From: Mytilus galloprovincialis
Taxonomy: Eukaryota > Mollusca > Bivalvia > Mytilida > Mytilidae
Reading direction: 5' to 3'
DNA: 64,000 bases
Assembly: GCF_965363235.1 (NCBI RefSeq)
Contig: NC_134845.1
Span: 9,052,101 to 9,116,100, forward strand
This document shows, in pieces, positions 22,757-35,182 of this stretch. Below the pieces are notes generated by a model. It had not been told where the DNA came from, did no database searches, and was given only the letters and a program-made list of their open reading frames with translations. Numbering within the stretch: position 1 is the stretch's first letter; each line of letters opens with the position of its first letter. The translations under genes and the position numbers were made by a program.

Positions 22757-25125
22757 TTTGTTTGTATTTCTTTTTCTTAACTCAACACGCTTATGTAATT
22801 TTTCACACTTTCAACTTCTTCTTATTCAAATGTATTTTAAAACGGATTGCACGGCTGAATTGTTCAGTGTTCATAAGAACGTAATGCATGTATTTTATAG
22901 TTTAATAAAACTGTCAATCCTGACATCGTTATCCATCTAAAACGTTTAACTATTGGACAGAAAAAAAACACGTGATATGACGCATGAAAAATGAGCGTTT
23001 TAAATGTCGGAAAAGTACAACGCAATACCTGCACGTTTGAAATCTTATCATTTAACATTAACTTACCGCCACCAGTTTTTTTTTTTATATATGTGTTAAT
23101 GTTTACAAAGAACACCAGCTAATCAAGTTTTCGGTAACTAAGAATTTTGTAACGTGTTTGTCTTATAAACTATCTGTTCGTCTCTCTGTTTTACAGAATC
23201 TGAAATACTCCAATATCAATCTTTTAATTAACTCAAAATATATCAAAAACTTGAAGGCTTAAGTAAACACTACGAGACCAGCCATTGAACTTTGAAACTT
23301 TTAAAACAAGGAAGCAACAATATTTACACAATTAACTTTGTATCAAAAAGAAGTCTAAAACTATAACCTCAGTTTATCTTTAATCCTTTCACTGACTTTG
23401 AGGCACTAATTGATTTGCAAAATGATTTTAATCTTTCTATAGGTTCCTCCGACACCTAGTTCTGAGACCCCTAGTTCCTGCGACCTCTAGTTCATGAGAC
23501 AACTAGTTATTAAAGACCTATTGTCCGCAACACGCTGTTCCTGAGACAACTAGTTCTTAAACACCTAGTCTCCGAAGCACCCAGTTCGTTCCTGAGACAA
23601 CTAGTTTTTAAACACCTATTCTCCAAAGCATCTAGTTCCTAAGACATCCAGTTTTGAAACATTAAGTCTCAAAAGCACAGAGATCACCAGACTATTACAA
23701 GCTACTTGCTCGAGGAACTGCGACCATTCACGAGGGAAATTATAGTTTCAGAACAACCCGGTAGGTGGCAATTATCTTAAACATTTCTAAACGCTTGCTT
23801 TAAACCACAAGCTTTCAAATTGAACTTATTGGTTTAAAAAATTGTCAGTTGTACTTTCTTTATGTGCTGGTAATCTCTTTCCGATGCTTGACCATCAACA
23901 GCCTAATAACAAATGAACAATTCGCATAATGAATCAGTGTCTTTATATTCCAAGAGCGCAAGTTCAAACGAGTAATTTATTACGGATTACAATTAAACCC
24001 TTACTTACTAAAATTGTCTTATGCTAAAACAACGTTTAAGACTTCAGTGGTGCAATTCTGTCACATATGTACAAACTAACTATTTAAAATCGGTTATCGT
24101 ACTTCGATCGTTTCAATTTCCGTACATTTGTCTTACAATAACTTAGCAAAATGTGAGATGAAATTTAATATGTCTTTTCACATATTTTGTTAAAAACTTA
24201 GAATTCGTATGCAGACTTTCTTCGGTTGAAATATTTTTTATTTGAAACTTTGCAGGGAGCAATGCATTGAACGTCTAAGTTACCGTACCATTTGAACCAA
24301 CATTTTAATCATTAAAGTATTTCTTCAAATCATGATTTAAGAGGTAGATTTGAAAAAAATAAGAAGAGGAAACAAATTCAAACCCAATAGTACAAAAAGT
24401 CGTGATAAATACCGAAAAAAGGACAAATGGTGACCCTTATTTTAGTAAGTTGTTCTTTGATGAATAGTTGTTACATAGCAAACATCTCCTATTCTCTAAT
24501 TCATAAGGACATATATTATGTCAAAGGCGTGTGTTTCATTATTTCAGCATTAATTGGTGTGAATTTTATTTGATACCACAGGTTCTTTTGTGTAATGTTC
24601 AAGTAAAATCTAAGCGAAGATCATGTGAACAACAACAAGCTGTCAATTCCTACAATCGTCAACATATTAGTCCTTCCATTTTTATGTCCGCACACAGCGC
24701 GGACGTTCATCATCCAATGCGACCATTTACATTTACACTGCTACTGGAGAACAAGTAACAAGCGTATAGTACGCATAACTAATGATGTAGAGGATATGCT
24801 TTGTACCGTTGTTTGTTTTATTTACAAATTGTACAAAAACGTTTTGTAAACAGATATTCAAACATATTTTATTCACAAATATATGCATAACGTATCTACA
24901 CTTTCTATGCTTTACAAGTTCGAGGTATAAAAGCATCATATATTCTAGTAGACTACTTTTTAGAACGCAAAAATAAGTACTGAGTGTTTACAGAGTTAGG
25001 TGCAAAATGCTTTTTTTTATTCAAGTATAGTCAATTGATCATCAGTTACTCAAGTACTTTTGGACATGTATAATCAACACCATCTGTAAGTCAGATATAA
25101 ACAATAACATTGGGAAGAGTCACTT
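22757..25125. other. Upstream flank of C1q copy A (promoter region inferred)
   Basis: About 22757-23100 and 24050-25125 match 36962-37625 and 39690-40432 upstream of copy B in order and orientation, e.g. the word CACGTGATATGACGCATG at 22969 and 37156. Conservation fits a shared promoter and upstream region, but I could not identify a convincing TATA box or transcription start. No second gene seen. Confidence 0.5.
23441..23683. repeat. Minisatellite built on CTAGTTC and GAGAC words
   Basis: Imperfect units such as CCTGAGACAACTAGTTCTTA and AACACCTAGTCTCCGAAGCA alternate about every 30 and 60 bases. The palindrome ACTAGT recurs. It lies about 690 bases upstream of the C1q copy A start codon and has no counterpart in the copy B flank that I could find. 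Confidence 0.75.
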
Positions 25126-25324
25126 GTCACACTTTGTGGAATAAATGAAAAATATTGGGAAGGGTGGAAAGTTTAAACTATCAAAATATGAGCTAGTTCC
25201 AGCAAGTGTGGTTTAAAATAAGATTGGTATAGATGCCATTAAGATACAGATGGATGTAAATTGAGTCTAATGCGTACAGCTATTTGAACGTTAATTGTTT
25301 AGGGAACAACCGTTAAACCACAAA

Positions 25325-25560
25325 AGGGGGTTTGGTGGGGTTATAGTTATTTTTTCAAAAAAAATATTCCGATCCCAAATTTATTCTGGTCAAGCAGATA
25401 ACTAAAAACAAGATTCTGAATGCAGATTTCCCCAATACATTTCAGTGGGTTATTTTGAAAAATTATAATTTTATTGATAGCGTCGAAAACTAAATAAATT
25501 TGTTCGCGCTTAGATAAACATAAAAAATACCCTCTTTGAAGTTAAATGGTTGCTCCAGAA
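25325..25560. repeat. Short repeat, second copy of the 14395-14635 type
   Basis: Same segment order as 14395-14635: AAAATATTCCGATCCCAAAT, then a GCGTCGAAAA word, then ATACCCTCTTTGAAG. Strongly diverged. No gene in 25125-26630 otherwise. Confidence 0.4.
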
Positions 25561-26635
25561 AAAAATCATATATATTTTAGTTCCCGTTTTTTTTCTTTCA
25601 TCCTAATATTTAAATTATTCTAACAGCAGCCAAAAATATATCAGATCATAAATGTTTCCTTATTTGAATGACTGTGGTAGCCCTAAGAAGGATTTTGTTC
25701 AAACCAATTTGATAGAGCATATAAACGTATGTGCTATAGTCTACAGTACAATATTTTATTTAAATCACATTGTAAAAGAAGCATACAAATCAGAAGATGC
25801 GTCGCATTTCAACTTACCAAGTTTTACTCCTGTCCATCAGAAGCTATTCTATTTTGTTATTTTGTTGTTTGTTTGTCTGAATAATATCTCAATGTTAATG
25901 TGTAAAATTTAAACTTCAACCCCTTTTTCTCATCTTGTATGTTATTGTACTTGAGCAAAATCGCATCGTAAAATCTGAGTTTTTATAATGAAAATTATTA
26001 TGAAGTAGGACAATTTCTGTTCATTGTCTTCCCATTGATCAAGTTTAAAAGGAGATCTCTCACATATAGGTTCAAATCTGTACTCGGTGGTTGTTTTAAG
26101 ATATATCTTTAAGTTTATATCCATTAGGGAAGTTGAGTATGAAAGCAGATCTATGATAGATGATGATTTTATCAGTTAACTACTCTTTAAGATTATTGTT
26201 AGGAACTGTATGTTGACCTCTGTTTGTTTTTTGTTGTTTATGGGTTGGTTTTTTTTTGTTGTTTTTTAGTTTAGCATTTTATCGAAAGACGTTGTAGAAA
26301 GTTGTCAGTGCAACGATATACATACCCAAATCTATCCTTCTACAACAAACAAATCACTTGATAATTATGCAATTAAGATCCTGTTTATGTTCAAAATATA
26401 TAGATTATAAGCAGATAATAATATGTTCACTTGATGATTTTTGAACACTCATCAAAGATACTATGCTAATTATTTGTTACACAGGATGCTCCTTTCGTTA
26501 ACTTAAAACATGTGAAAAAGATAAACCTCATTTGTAATAATAAATATATTCTTGTCAGTATTCTGTACTCAATCATTAGTGGCTTCCTCGTCATATAAGC
26601 GTTATTTCGTTATTGTTGTAGTGTGAAGTCTTCCA

Positions 26636-26785
26636 GCTGTATCAATATTTAGGAAGAGATCAAGATATGAAGCAGTCCATTTAGTGTCAGTAGTATCCTT
26701 ATTTTCCAGTTCACTGCGATATATGAGATGTAAGTACTTGGTCAGAATAATGGTTATTCAGTGATAGGATATCATCAACACCTAC
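26636..26785 (-). mobile_element. Penelope-like family 1 reverse transcriptase fragment
   Basis: Collinear with 42230-42380 and 8325-8460 on the same strand, covering the region after the YIDD motif; includes AAGATATGAAGCAGTCCAT. Directly abuts the LINE to its right. Confidence 0.55.
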
Positions 26786-28130
26786 TGTTGATAGAGTTTG
26801 GCATAAAGGAATTATATTTAAACAATCTGGCTTAAATTATCAGCTCTAAGAATTTTACATGTAGGTGTTCTCAGGGATCAGTTTTGTGACCCTTTTTGTT
26901 TCTCATTATATAAATGATATAGAAAATGACGTTTCTAATGGTATTAGACTTTTTGCAGATGACACCTCTTTTTTTGTTAATGTAGATGATGATCATGCCA
27001 TAACAGCTGTTTCTTTGATTGATGACTTGGACGTTATCTCATATTGAGCAAAATCATGGGCTGTTAAATTGCACTCTATGAAAACTAAATATATTGTATT
27101 TGCTAGAAGGGAAGGGAGCATCCACCTGTATTATTTGGGATAAATGGCGAAGAAGTTCAGAAAATAAATATTCACTGTCATCTTGGGATAGAATGCTCTT
27201 CGTCAAGTTAAACATTTATTAGATAGGACTTCCAGAACAAAGGTTAATTATGTTATTACACCAATATTAGAGTATGGTGATGTTGTTTTGAGATATTTCT
27301 CCCAGCACGAGTCTGAGCTTCATGAAAATATTCATAAAGAAGCTGCTAGAATTATTGCAGGATTACGACGTAATTCCTCGAGACAAAACATTTATATTAA
27401 ATCAGGTTTAGAAACTCTCGAGAATAGACTTAATAAACATAAGCGTAGACTATTCTATAAAATATTAAATGAGATGACACCTGCACTTATATGAGTTAGT
27501 TCAGTCATATCTTTCAAGACAAACTTATATTTTGAGGAATGAAAATAACACTTTTCGCACGCCTCTTGCTGGAACTAGCCCTCATTTTAATAGTTGTATT
27601 CCTTCCACTATAAACTTTTGAATAGTGTCACTTTGAGTTTACAAAAAAAAAAAAAAAAAGAGTTTGGGTATATTTAGAAGTGGACAGGACATGTTTTATA
27701 GGACTGATGTATATTCAAACCTATCAACTATGGGATAAGGAAACTTAATATAAGTCATTGTCAACTTAGAAATAAAACTATCAACCTACAATCTAATTTG
27801 ATTAATCAGTTCTTATCCGAAAACACTTTTTGAGCAAACTGACTGTAATCACTCTGTTGAGGATAACCAACATCTTTTTTATTAGCCCTAAGTACAACGA
27901 TGTAAGACAGATCTTTCTTGATTCCATTTACTCCATTGCTGATAATGTTGACATAAATATTGAACTATTACTTTTTGGAAACAGATTGTTTTTATGTATT
28001 ATAAACCTTGCTTTTTTCAAATCTGTTCAGATATTTATCAGTGACACTTAACGTTTTGTTTGAAAATTACCTTTTTTATTGTTTTATTTAGTTTTATTTA
28101 TTTTCTCCTTCACTTCAACATTAATTTATT
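26786..28130 (+). mobile_element. Decayed LINE, reverse transcriptase to C-terminus
   Basis: Begins with a DRVWHKGIIF segment (finger region), skips the palm start, then gives YINDIENDVSNGIRLFADDT with the catalytic F-A-D-D core at about 26955. Later come EAARIIAGLRRNSS at about 27335-27380 and a C-terminal region with a cysteine/histidine pattern (about 27830-28045). At least five frame changes or stops plus an internal deletion. An 18-base poly(A) at about 27641 marks an internal run, not the 3' end. Resembles LINEs of the Jockey/CR1/I group; exact clade not assignable by eye. Confidence 0.75.
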
Positions 28131-28166
28131 TATTCCACTAAGCAAGCTTAGTGTCTTTTTCAAGCC

Positions 28167-28334
28167 ATTATATGATTAAACACACTTTTTCTAGAGGTTA
28201 TTGATTTGTAAACCGGGGCGATTAACTCACAAACTGAATAAAAGTCCGAAGGACTTTTATGTTAAGTTTGTGAGTAAGAGACCAGCCTTACACATCAATA
28301 ACCTCTAGAAAAAATGTGTTTAATCCTTATAATT
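28167..28334. mobile_element. Large foldback element, 168 bases
   Basis: Arms 28167-28247 and 28251-28334 are near-perfect reverse complements (outer GATTAAACACA, middle TTTCTAGAGGTTATTGAT, inner AAAAGTCC/GGACTTTT) around a GAA loop, with a few small bulges. No coding capacity. Consistent with a young foldback transposon or an inverted duplication. Confidence 0.85.
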
Positions 28335-29237
28335 CTTCAGCCAAACATACGCCATTATTAATTTACATTATTTGTTTGACGGCTACTATAATGACATGTC
28401 GTAACTAAGGAGTACGCCGCCATCTTGACTTTCTAAAAACAATAAATGTGCGATAAATGCAACAAAATCTAAAATGAAACACCACCTACCCTTCATTTTA
28501 ATTAGATATTATCCGAATTTGAAGCGTACACGTAACGAAATAATCTTTCCCTTAAAAATTTTCCTTCGTGTGACGTCGTGTTTTGCTATGACGTAAATTC
28601 GTCAAATCCTTCATGAAATTTCGCGGAATTTGAATAAAATTTTATTTTTATACATTTTCGAAGCTTTAGGGCATTTATTTTATTTCTTTTTTTTTGTTAT
28701 ATATGCAGTAGAATAGAAACAACTGTTACGAAATTGTTTTATAATCTCAATTAGCTGAAAATCTCAGTATCCTTATTGCGCATGAATAGATTACGAAAGT
28801 AGTTTCGACAACATGGTTTATCGAAGTGTAAACCAAGAGAAAAATTCTAATTGACCAATCCTATTCAAGTATTTATAGATATGCAAATGATATAAGAATT
28901 ATATATATATATATTCCTAATGACTTATAAAGGATATTGGCATGTTTCAAGGTACCTGTATAAATGATGAGTAATAGCCTATTTACCTAAATATACTTTA
29001 GATTTAGTAAGTAACACTGTTAACAATTATTTGTTGGTATGTGTGCACAAGTAGCATGCATGTTCAATTAAATTACATTATTTTAAATACAGTTGTAATA
29101 ATTGAATAATACCTTGTAAATGTAATAAAGAGAGAGCTTTTATAGGATTACCTGTTGCTCAATCCTTTTCATATCTTACATTTGTCTTAATGAATAAAAA
29201 TGTTTAAAATAAAATCAATACCTTATATCGTTACTAC
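28335..29237. other. AT-rich DNA, nothing recognised
   Basis: No coding segment, tandem repeat or familiar element on either strand. Contains a GTGACGTCGTG word at about 28569 and a short (TA)n run near 28905. Confidence 0.5.
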
Positions 29238-30735
29238 CATTCCTTTACGAATGTGATCTACCGAATTAGACTTGTTACCGGGTTTGCACTAACGTGAGCC
29301 ACACGACTAGTGCGACATGTTGATCAAAATCTTATCAACCCTTCTGTAGCACCAGAGATCATTCTCATATTTTGGTTGGCTTCGTGTTGCTCAGTTTTTA
29401 TATTTCTCTGCTGTGTTTTATATACTTTTTGTTGTCTCTTTGTCTTTTTTGGCATTTTAAGTTTTTTTCGTCTCATAAGTTTGAATCTCCCTCTGGTATC
29501 TTTTGCCCCTTTTTCAGAAACTTTATCCAACATGTTGTATATAAAACATATAAGGTTAATCTGAGAGGAATATCGGGCAACTTTGTTCCCTGGAAAATTG
29601 TTGTCAATTGTACGAAGCCAAATTTGGCCATGTTTGCGAGGAATAATTGTTCTGCTGTATCACACTGGCAATTCTATATTTTTTAAAAATTATATCCTGT
29701 TCAAAAAGCTGGTTATTTTTCGAACGCCTGTCCCTCTGAATGTTATTTCTTCTGTCCCTCTTGCGTCTTCACTACTGCTTCCAAACTGATTGACAAACTT
29801 TGTGTGTGTGAAATTTTGCAGATTTTAATCACAATGTGAACCTTCTTTTTTATTTATTGATATGAATGAACTATGCGGTTTACTATGGAATGAAAAACAC
29901 TATGGGGTTGTAAATGTGTTATAAGGTCCAGCTTTTGGATATAAAACTTTCACAATAAATATCTATATATATGATTAAATGAAGTATTTTATTTAATACT
30001 GGGAAATGCTGCAAATTGATAATGCTAAGACAATTATTAATTACAAAGAAAAAGTTGTATCGTGTGTCCCTATTACACTTTCTTCAAATATTTTCTTAAA
30101 AAACAAACCAAACACAAATTCGAAGTTTAAAGCTATCCAAGTACTGGCAACAAAGGATTTTTTTCATAGGTGAAACGTATAGGTTAGGGTCTGGCATTTC
30201 AGTACCAAGGCAACGTTATAATTTAGTGATAGTATTAAGCTATCAATGTTGTCCTTTTCAAACTAAACAACTGAAATTGTACACATATTCTTTATAACTT
30301 TAATTGCCAAAGGTTATTTAAACAGACTAACGGACGAACAATGTTGTTCTGTACATGGTAGAAGATAGACAACTCCATTGAAGAAAATACCCCAACAATG
30401 TTTCGACACACGAAAAGAAGCAAGTCTTGAAGCATAAAGTCAATGATAGACAGGTTTATATATAACAAGGCATGCTCCAAATCGTACAGATTCTTTATAC
30501 ATTGCGAAAAATTTCATCATTCACTTCCATTTAACCAATCCCTCATCACTCAAACTTTATTAAAGAAAGACAAATACATGACACTGAATATAATTATTAA
30601 ATATGAAAAAATATGTAGGTATGTGTATTCTCTTCTTTGGTAATACTATGTCTAAATAAATCCAATTTAGTAACTTTCCGTATTGTTATAATCAACATAT
30701 CATATTGTTTTTAAAAAAGGTTAGTCGTTGCTATC
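29238..30735. repeat. Segmental duplication block, C1q copy B 3' flank
   Basis: Counterpart of 8470-9930 plus 10805-10930, including repeat family C at 29238-29510. Uninterrupted here, so it shows the ancestral arrangement. The C1q exon expected a few kb to its right is missing. Confidence 0.7.
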
Positions 30736-31330
30736 TATACTATTAAACAAGAAGACCTTATTTTGTGTGTCGCTTCTGTTCTTTCCACAATAAATTAATC
30801 ATCATGCCTCTGTGTCCTATAGGTATAGTGCATAGTTGCATTTGTCATCCATTCATATGATTATTCATATTGAGTTATTGTGGGAGAAAAATGAGAAAAA
30901 GGCATCCGGATATTGTTTCCGTCATTGGACGAAATTGAAGTCAGGTTAGACTTCCGGTTTCCGTTTTTCTGTATATTTTGAACATACATGTACTACATGT
31001 ACAAAAAGAGTGTATTTTCTATCTGCTATCATTTTCAAAGTCACCATACATAGAGGTCACAGAGTTTTATCTGCTATAATTTTCAAGTTTACCATACATA
31101 GAGGTCACAGAGTTTATCAAATAGAGAGAGTCTGTATAATATATCAATGACCGCCGTGGATCGATATAATTAGTGAACCGAGAATTGAAATTAAAAAGCA
31201 AATACACTTTATTTTAGTAATAAATGTTCATAAAGGTATTTATGTAAAGCATAAATGAATTTATGGTCCCTCAATACTGCCGGGATTGTTGCTACTGTCT
31301 TAGCAGGTTTCTTGTCTAGATCGATAGCCG
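30733..31330 (+). mobile_element. Possible Helitron-type non-autonomous element
   Basis: Starts with TCTATACTATTAAA, close to the 5' tip reported for many Helitrons, exactly where the duplicated C1q flank ends. The interior has a tandem pair of about 50 bases (ACCATACATAGAGGTCACAG at about 31042 and 31091). The 3' end is uncertain: CTAG at about 31316 is a candidate, but the hairpin before it is weak. No replication protein. A different element type is possible. Confidence 0.3.
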
Positions 31331-31976
31331 ATCAACCAATGACAAGTCTCCCTTTCGACAACACCTTCATATAGAGAGACAAAGAAACTAAATTTTAACA
31401 CACGAAAAATTTTGATTCGTAGACTTTCTCTTGATTTGAGAATTGGTTTGTACACGCAAATATCAATTACAGTTAAAAGATTTATCGTTGAAGCTAACGC
31501 TATTTATAGATTTACATCTAAAGTTTGCTCGTTATTTACTAAATTTAATTAAGTTACTTGATTCAGTTGTGCTGACCTAGATCCACGGCGTGTTTTTGAA
31601 GCAGTGTGTTTTTTAAACTTTTTTACTGCTGAGAATGATTGTTAAAACGCTTATATTGGGTCATTCATTTATATCTGGATTTAAATATTTTATCTAAGTT
31701 AGTAAACATCGTTCCGTTAGCTTGAATATAGGTTTAGATAAATCGAGAGAGCACGTTTTATTGAGGGATTACCCAGGGGGTAATCTTGAAAAAATTAAAA
31801 GTGTGGTTTAGAGTATGTGAAGCTCTGTAAGCCTGAGATAAGTGTGTAACAAATAGGGTCAAATGACTTATGTAATTCTACAAATTCCGTGCAGGATGTG
31901 GCCAGAGGTATGATAGAAGTAGCCATGAAATTGCGCTTCTGTTTAGAGTGTTAGAAAAGTTATCATCTGTCAAATA

Positions 31977-33727
31977 TAGGTTACAAGGAAGTAATTATTT
32001 ACATAGGCGACAATGGTAGGCTTATTTGGTCCTGCCTTTTCACTATCAAAGATCCATTAAAAAAACTTTCGAATTCTAAATTATCAACACCTTTGGATGT
32101 AATTGCAATGATCAAACACATATGGCGCCGCAGCTTTTTTGATAGAAAAATGGCATTTTTTAAGGGTACTCAACGGTTCCAGAATTTTCGAAATAGTATG
32201 AATGAAGAACACCCCTTGCTTAATTTGCCACAGAAAAAGTTTCTTGTCTTAGAGAGTTTTCTCTAAATTTCTCGCTATTTCTACACCAATGGCCAACACC
32301 CATTTCTCACTATTTCAATTTTAATTTCTAATTACCAAGGCAGCAGAAAATAAATTTACTTCTACCTATTATCTTGGATGTAAAATCTAGGTGGCGCCAG
32401 TCATCTTTTTTACTTCCTTTTAACCTATACTGACACATATTGAAATAAAATCGGACAATCTTTACGTAAGTCGATTACTATATACTACTGCTGCTTAAGT
32501 TCAAATTTTGTGATTAAAGATATAATTGTTCACCATTTAAAATGACTTTCTTTACAGGTACCCCCCTTTACAGAAAACGTTACTTTTAACAGACTTGGGA
32601 CCATTGACCAGCTTATTTTGACTGTGTGGTTCTGTTTAAAACGCGGTTTTTGATTAATGCAGTTCGATTTAGGTCTATCAAAGACTTTAGGCTGATGATT
32701 TGATAACTGTGTCTACATTATAAGTCTATATCGCGAATATATGGACATTGTTGCATAAGAGTCAAAATATTTTATGAAATAGACTATAAAAATGCTGAAA
32801 CTAAGAATTCATCATTGCTGTTATGTGTTTTATATGAATTGTGTTCAGAATATTCAATTCGATGATACTAAGGAGAAACATGTAAAGCTTTTGAATTTTG
32901 ACCTAATTTTTAATATTTTAGGGTCATTTTGGCACATTTTAGCCATTAAAAATACAAAAATGTCGCTTACATGAGCAAAAATAAGCCCCCCTTTTTCAGA
33001 TATGCATAAATACATTCAGTGTTATCGAGGATGAGGAGAAATTATTAAAGACAGAGTCCTTGACAGAATTCTCGTTTTTACTGTAGATCAATGAACCCTA
33101 CCCCTGAGGCAGAAGAACAAAAAAAAAACAGTAAAACTTTGATATAGACTATAGTTTCATGGCGATCAGCAATTTTCTTCTGATATAGTTTATCACTTAG
33201 TACCTTATCAATTTACCGATCCAATTTCTAAAATATCTCGAAAAATACAGTGATGAGCCGGAAATTGTCATTTTGCTTTAGGTTACAAGGAAGTAATTAT
33301 TTACATAGGCGACAATGGTAGGCTTATTTGGTCCTACCTTTTCACTATCAAAGATCCATTAATAAAATTTCGAATTCTGAATTATCAACACCTTTGGGTG
33401 TAATTGCAATGGTCAAACACATATGGTGCCGCAGCTTTTTTGATAGAAAAATGGCATTTTATAAGGTTACTCAACGGTTCACGAATTTTCGAAATAGTAT
33501 GAATGAAGAACACCCCTTGCTTAATTTGCCACAGAAAAAGTTTCTTGTCTTAGAGAGTTTTCTCTAAATTTCTCGCTATTTCTACACCAATGGCCAACAC
33601 CCATTTCTCACTATTTAATTTAATTTCTAATTACCAAGGCAGCAGAAAATAAATTTACTTCTACCTATTATCTTGGATGTAAAATCTAGGTGGCGCCAGT
33701 CATCTTTATTTACTTCCTTCTAACCTA
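31977..33727. mobile_element. Composite inverted-tip element with two direct 450 bp copies
   Basis: Unit 1 (31977-32427) and unit 2 (33279-33727) are direct copies at roughly 95% identity. Each starts TAGGTTACAAGGAAGTAA and ends in TTACTTCCTT..TAACCTA, so each unit has inverted tips of about 18 bases. They enclose 851 bases (32428-33278) of unrelated AT-rich DNA. TA flanks the whole on both sides (31975-31976 and 33728-33729), consistent with a TA target duplication. The fossil hydrolase reading resumes on either side, so the composite entered as one block or was rebuilt in place. No transposase. Confidence 0.65.
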
Positions 33728-33949
33728 TATCACCGTTTGTCCCCTCAAAAAGAATAAGATATAAGGTGGACATAGAGTGGTTTAATAAAAGGTGTGATGG
33801 ATGGACTCATTCTTATCGCATTCTTGTTTTTGGTCAGAAAGAAGTAAACAGTTTGCATTTTGCAATGATGGGGTACATTTGAACATCAATACAGGTTACC
33901 CTAAATATTACAATAGTATTCGAGCTGCAGTTGTTTTAGCTCGTAAGAG

Positions 33950-34145
33950 TTAAATTTATTTAATTATTTGACAAGTGAATATATATTTAAAAACAAAAAA
34001 TAAAAAAAATAAAAAAAAATAAATAAATGAATTAATCATTTGTAAATGATAATAATAATAAAAAAAAATAAATAAAAAAAATAAAAAGAATAAAAAAAAT
34101 AAATAATAGAATAAAATAAATAAATACATAAATAAACCAACTAAG
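33950..34145. repeat. A-rich low-complexity tract
   Basis: Mostly AATAAA and AAAATAAA repeats on the plus strand. The reverse-strand frame rich in Phe and Tyr is an artefact of composition. Confidence 0.9.
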
Positions 34146-34789
34146 AATGAAAAACTGAACATTCCTGTACTTGTCTTGTATTTTTGTATATTGAATTGGA
34201 TTCAGTCCTCATGGAAGCAAGGTTACCAGATGATTAAATTAGGAAAATTGAAGCTGCTTTGCAGGCTGTGAAAGTTCGACAAAGGGTTACATTCGTGAAC
34301 TTCAGTCGTTGATTGGTCTGTTAAACTTTGCGTGCTGCGTTGTTGTTCCAGGGGGAGCCTTTTGAAGGCGATTGATAAATTTTACAAAGGGTATCTCTAG
34401 ACCTCATCACTATATTAGGCTTACAAACGAAAGTCGTTTAGACCAATTAGCTTGGTATATGTTTATCGATTGCTTCAATGGAAAAGCTTTGATGCTCGAC
34501 CATGTGTGGATGCCATCTGTTTAGTTTCACCTTTACACAGACGCAGCTGGAGCTATTGGATATGGTGCTATTTTTAAGTCGCATTGGTTTTACTTAAATT
34601 CAATTTGACTTAATTTAAACTGATACTGGTTTGATTCTGTAAGTTAAGATATTACTGAGTTGACATTAAAATGTCGAAATGTACTATGATATCAAACCGT
34701 AATGTATTTCGTGTCTTTGGTGTTCTTGCAATTATTTGTACTGTATTCCCGTCGTGTAATGATGTCATTTTAGCGGAATATTCAACATT

Positions 34790-35060
34790 GCTAAGAAGCG
34801 CGTAGAGTTGTCTAGCCACAAAACCAGGCTCAACCCACCATTTTTTAAATAAAAATTTATGTACAATGTCAGGAATATGACAGTTGTTGAATAATAGTTC
34901 GTTTCTATAAAAGTTGCATTGTTGCTTGTTTTTGTTATTCTGTTGATTTTCCTCTTAACGTTGATGTGTTTCCCTCGGTTTTAGTGTGTAACACGGATTT
35001 GTTTTCTTTAATCGATTTATGACTTTTGAACAGAAGTATACTACTGGTGCTTGTATTTGA
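34790..35060 (+). mobile_element. Penelope-like family 1, 3' tail copy
   Basis: Contains TAGCCACAAAACCAGGCTCA, AATGTCAGGAATATGACAG and TTTCCCTCGGTTTTAGTG, matching 10030-10440 in order with deletions. Sits directly before the degraded copy B exon 2. Confidence 0.55.
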
Positions 35061-35130
35061 CAGATGTATATATACAACATAACCCATATAATCAGAGACG
35101 ATATATATGATTTTAAACCATTAAACTCGT

Positions 35131-35182
35131 CATTCAGTGTCCTGTTTTAATTTTGTCATTTTGGAATCGACACTTGCTATTT
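35131..35182 (-). pseudogene. C1q copy B, degraded exon 2
   Basis: Keeps the acceptor (TTATTTATTTCAG before 35182) and, in the right phase, EIASVDSKMTKLKQDTE before an in-frame stop. Compared with copy A exon 2 it lacks about 13 residues in the middle and the last third, and it has no donor site. Intron 1 of copy B is only about 1.5 kb, against 6.3 kb in copy A. Confidence 0.7.

Larger units (their letters stand above)
31620..34600 (+). mobile_element. Ngaro-like tyrosine-recombinase retroelement fossil
   Basis: Heavily broken remnant with many interruptions. Parts seen, in order: the start of an SGNH-hydrolase-like segment (LILGHSFISGF, then IGSNDLCNST) at about 31640-31975; its C-terminal part (IEWFNKRCDGWTHSYR) at about 33765-33960; an A-rich tract; and a reverse transcriptase/RNase H remnant (FHLYTDAAGAIGYGAIF) at about 34190-34590. 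SGNH-type hydrolase segments are known companions of Ngaro/DIRS-like elements in animals. A separate element (31977-33727) has inserted into the hydrolase part. Clearly old. Confidence 0.6.

Noticed and set aside
31977-33727. LTR retroelement, because two 450 bp direct repeats flank an internal region
   Set aside because: Each repeat has inverted tips of its own, the interior has no coding motif, and no primer-binding or polypurine site is apparent; a composite of miniature elements fits better.
33956-34162. Phe/Tyr-rich membrane protein
   Set aside because: Product of an A-rich low-complexity tract read on the minus strand.
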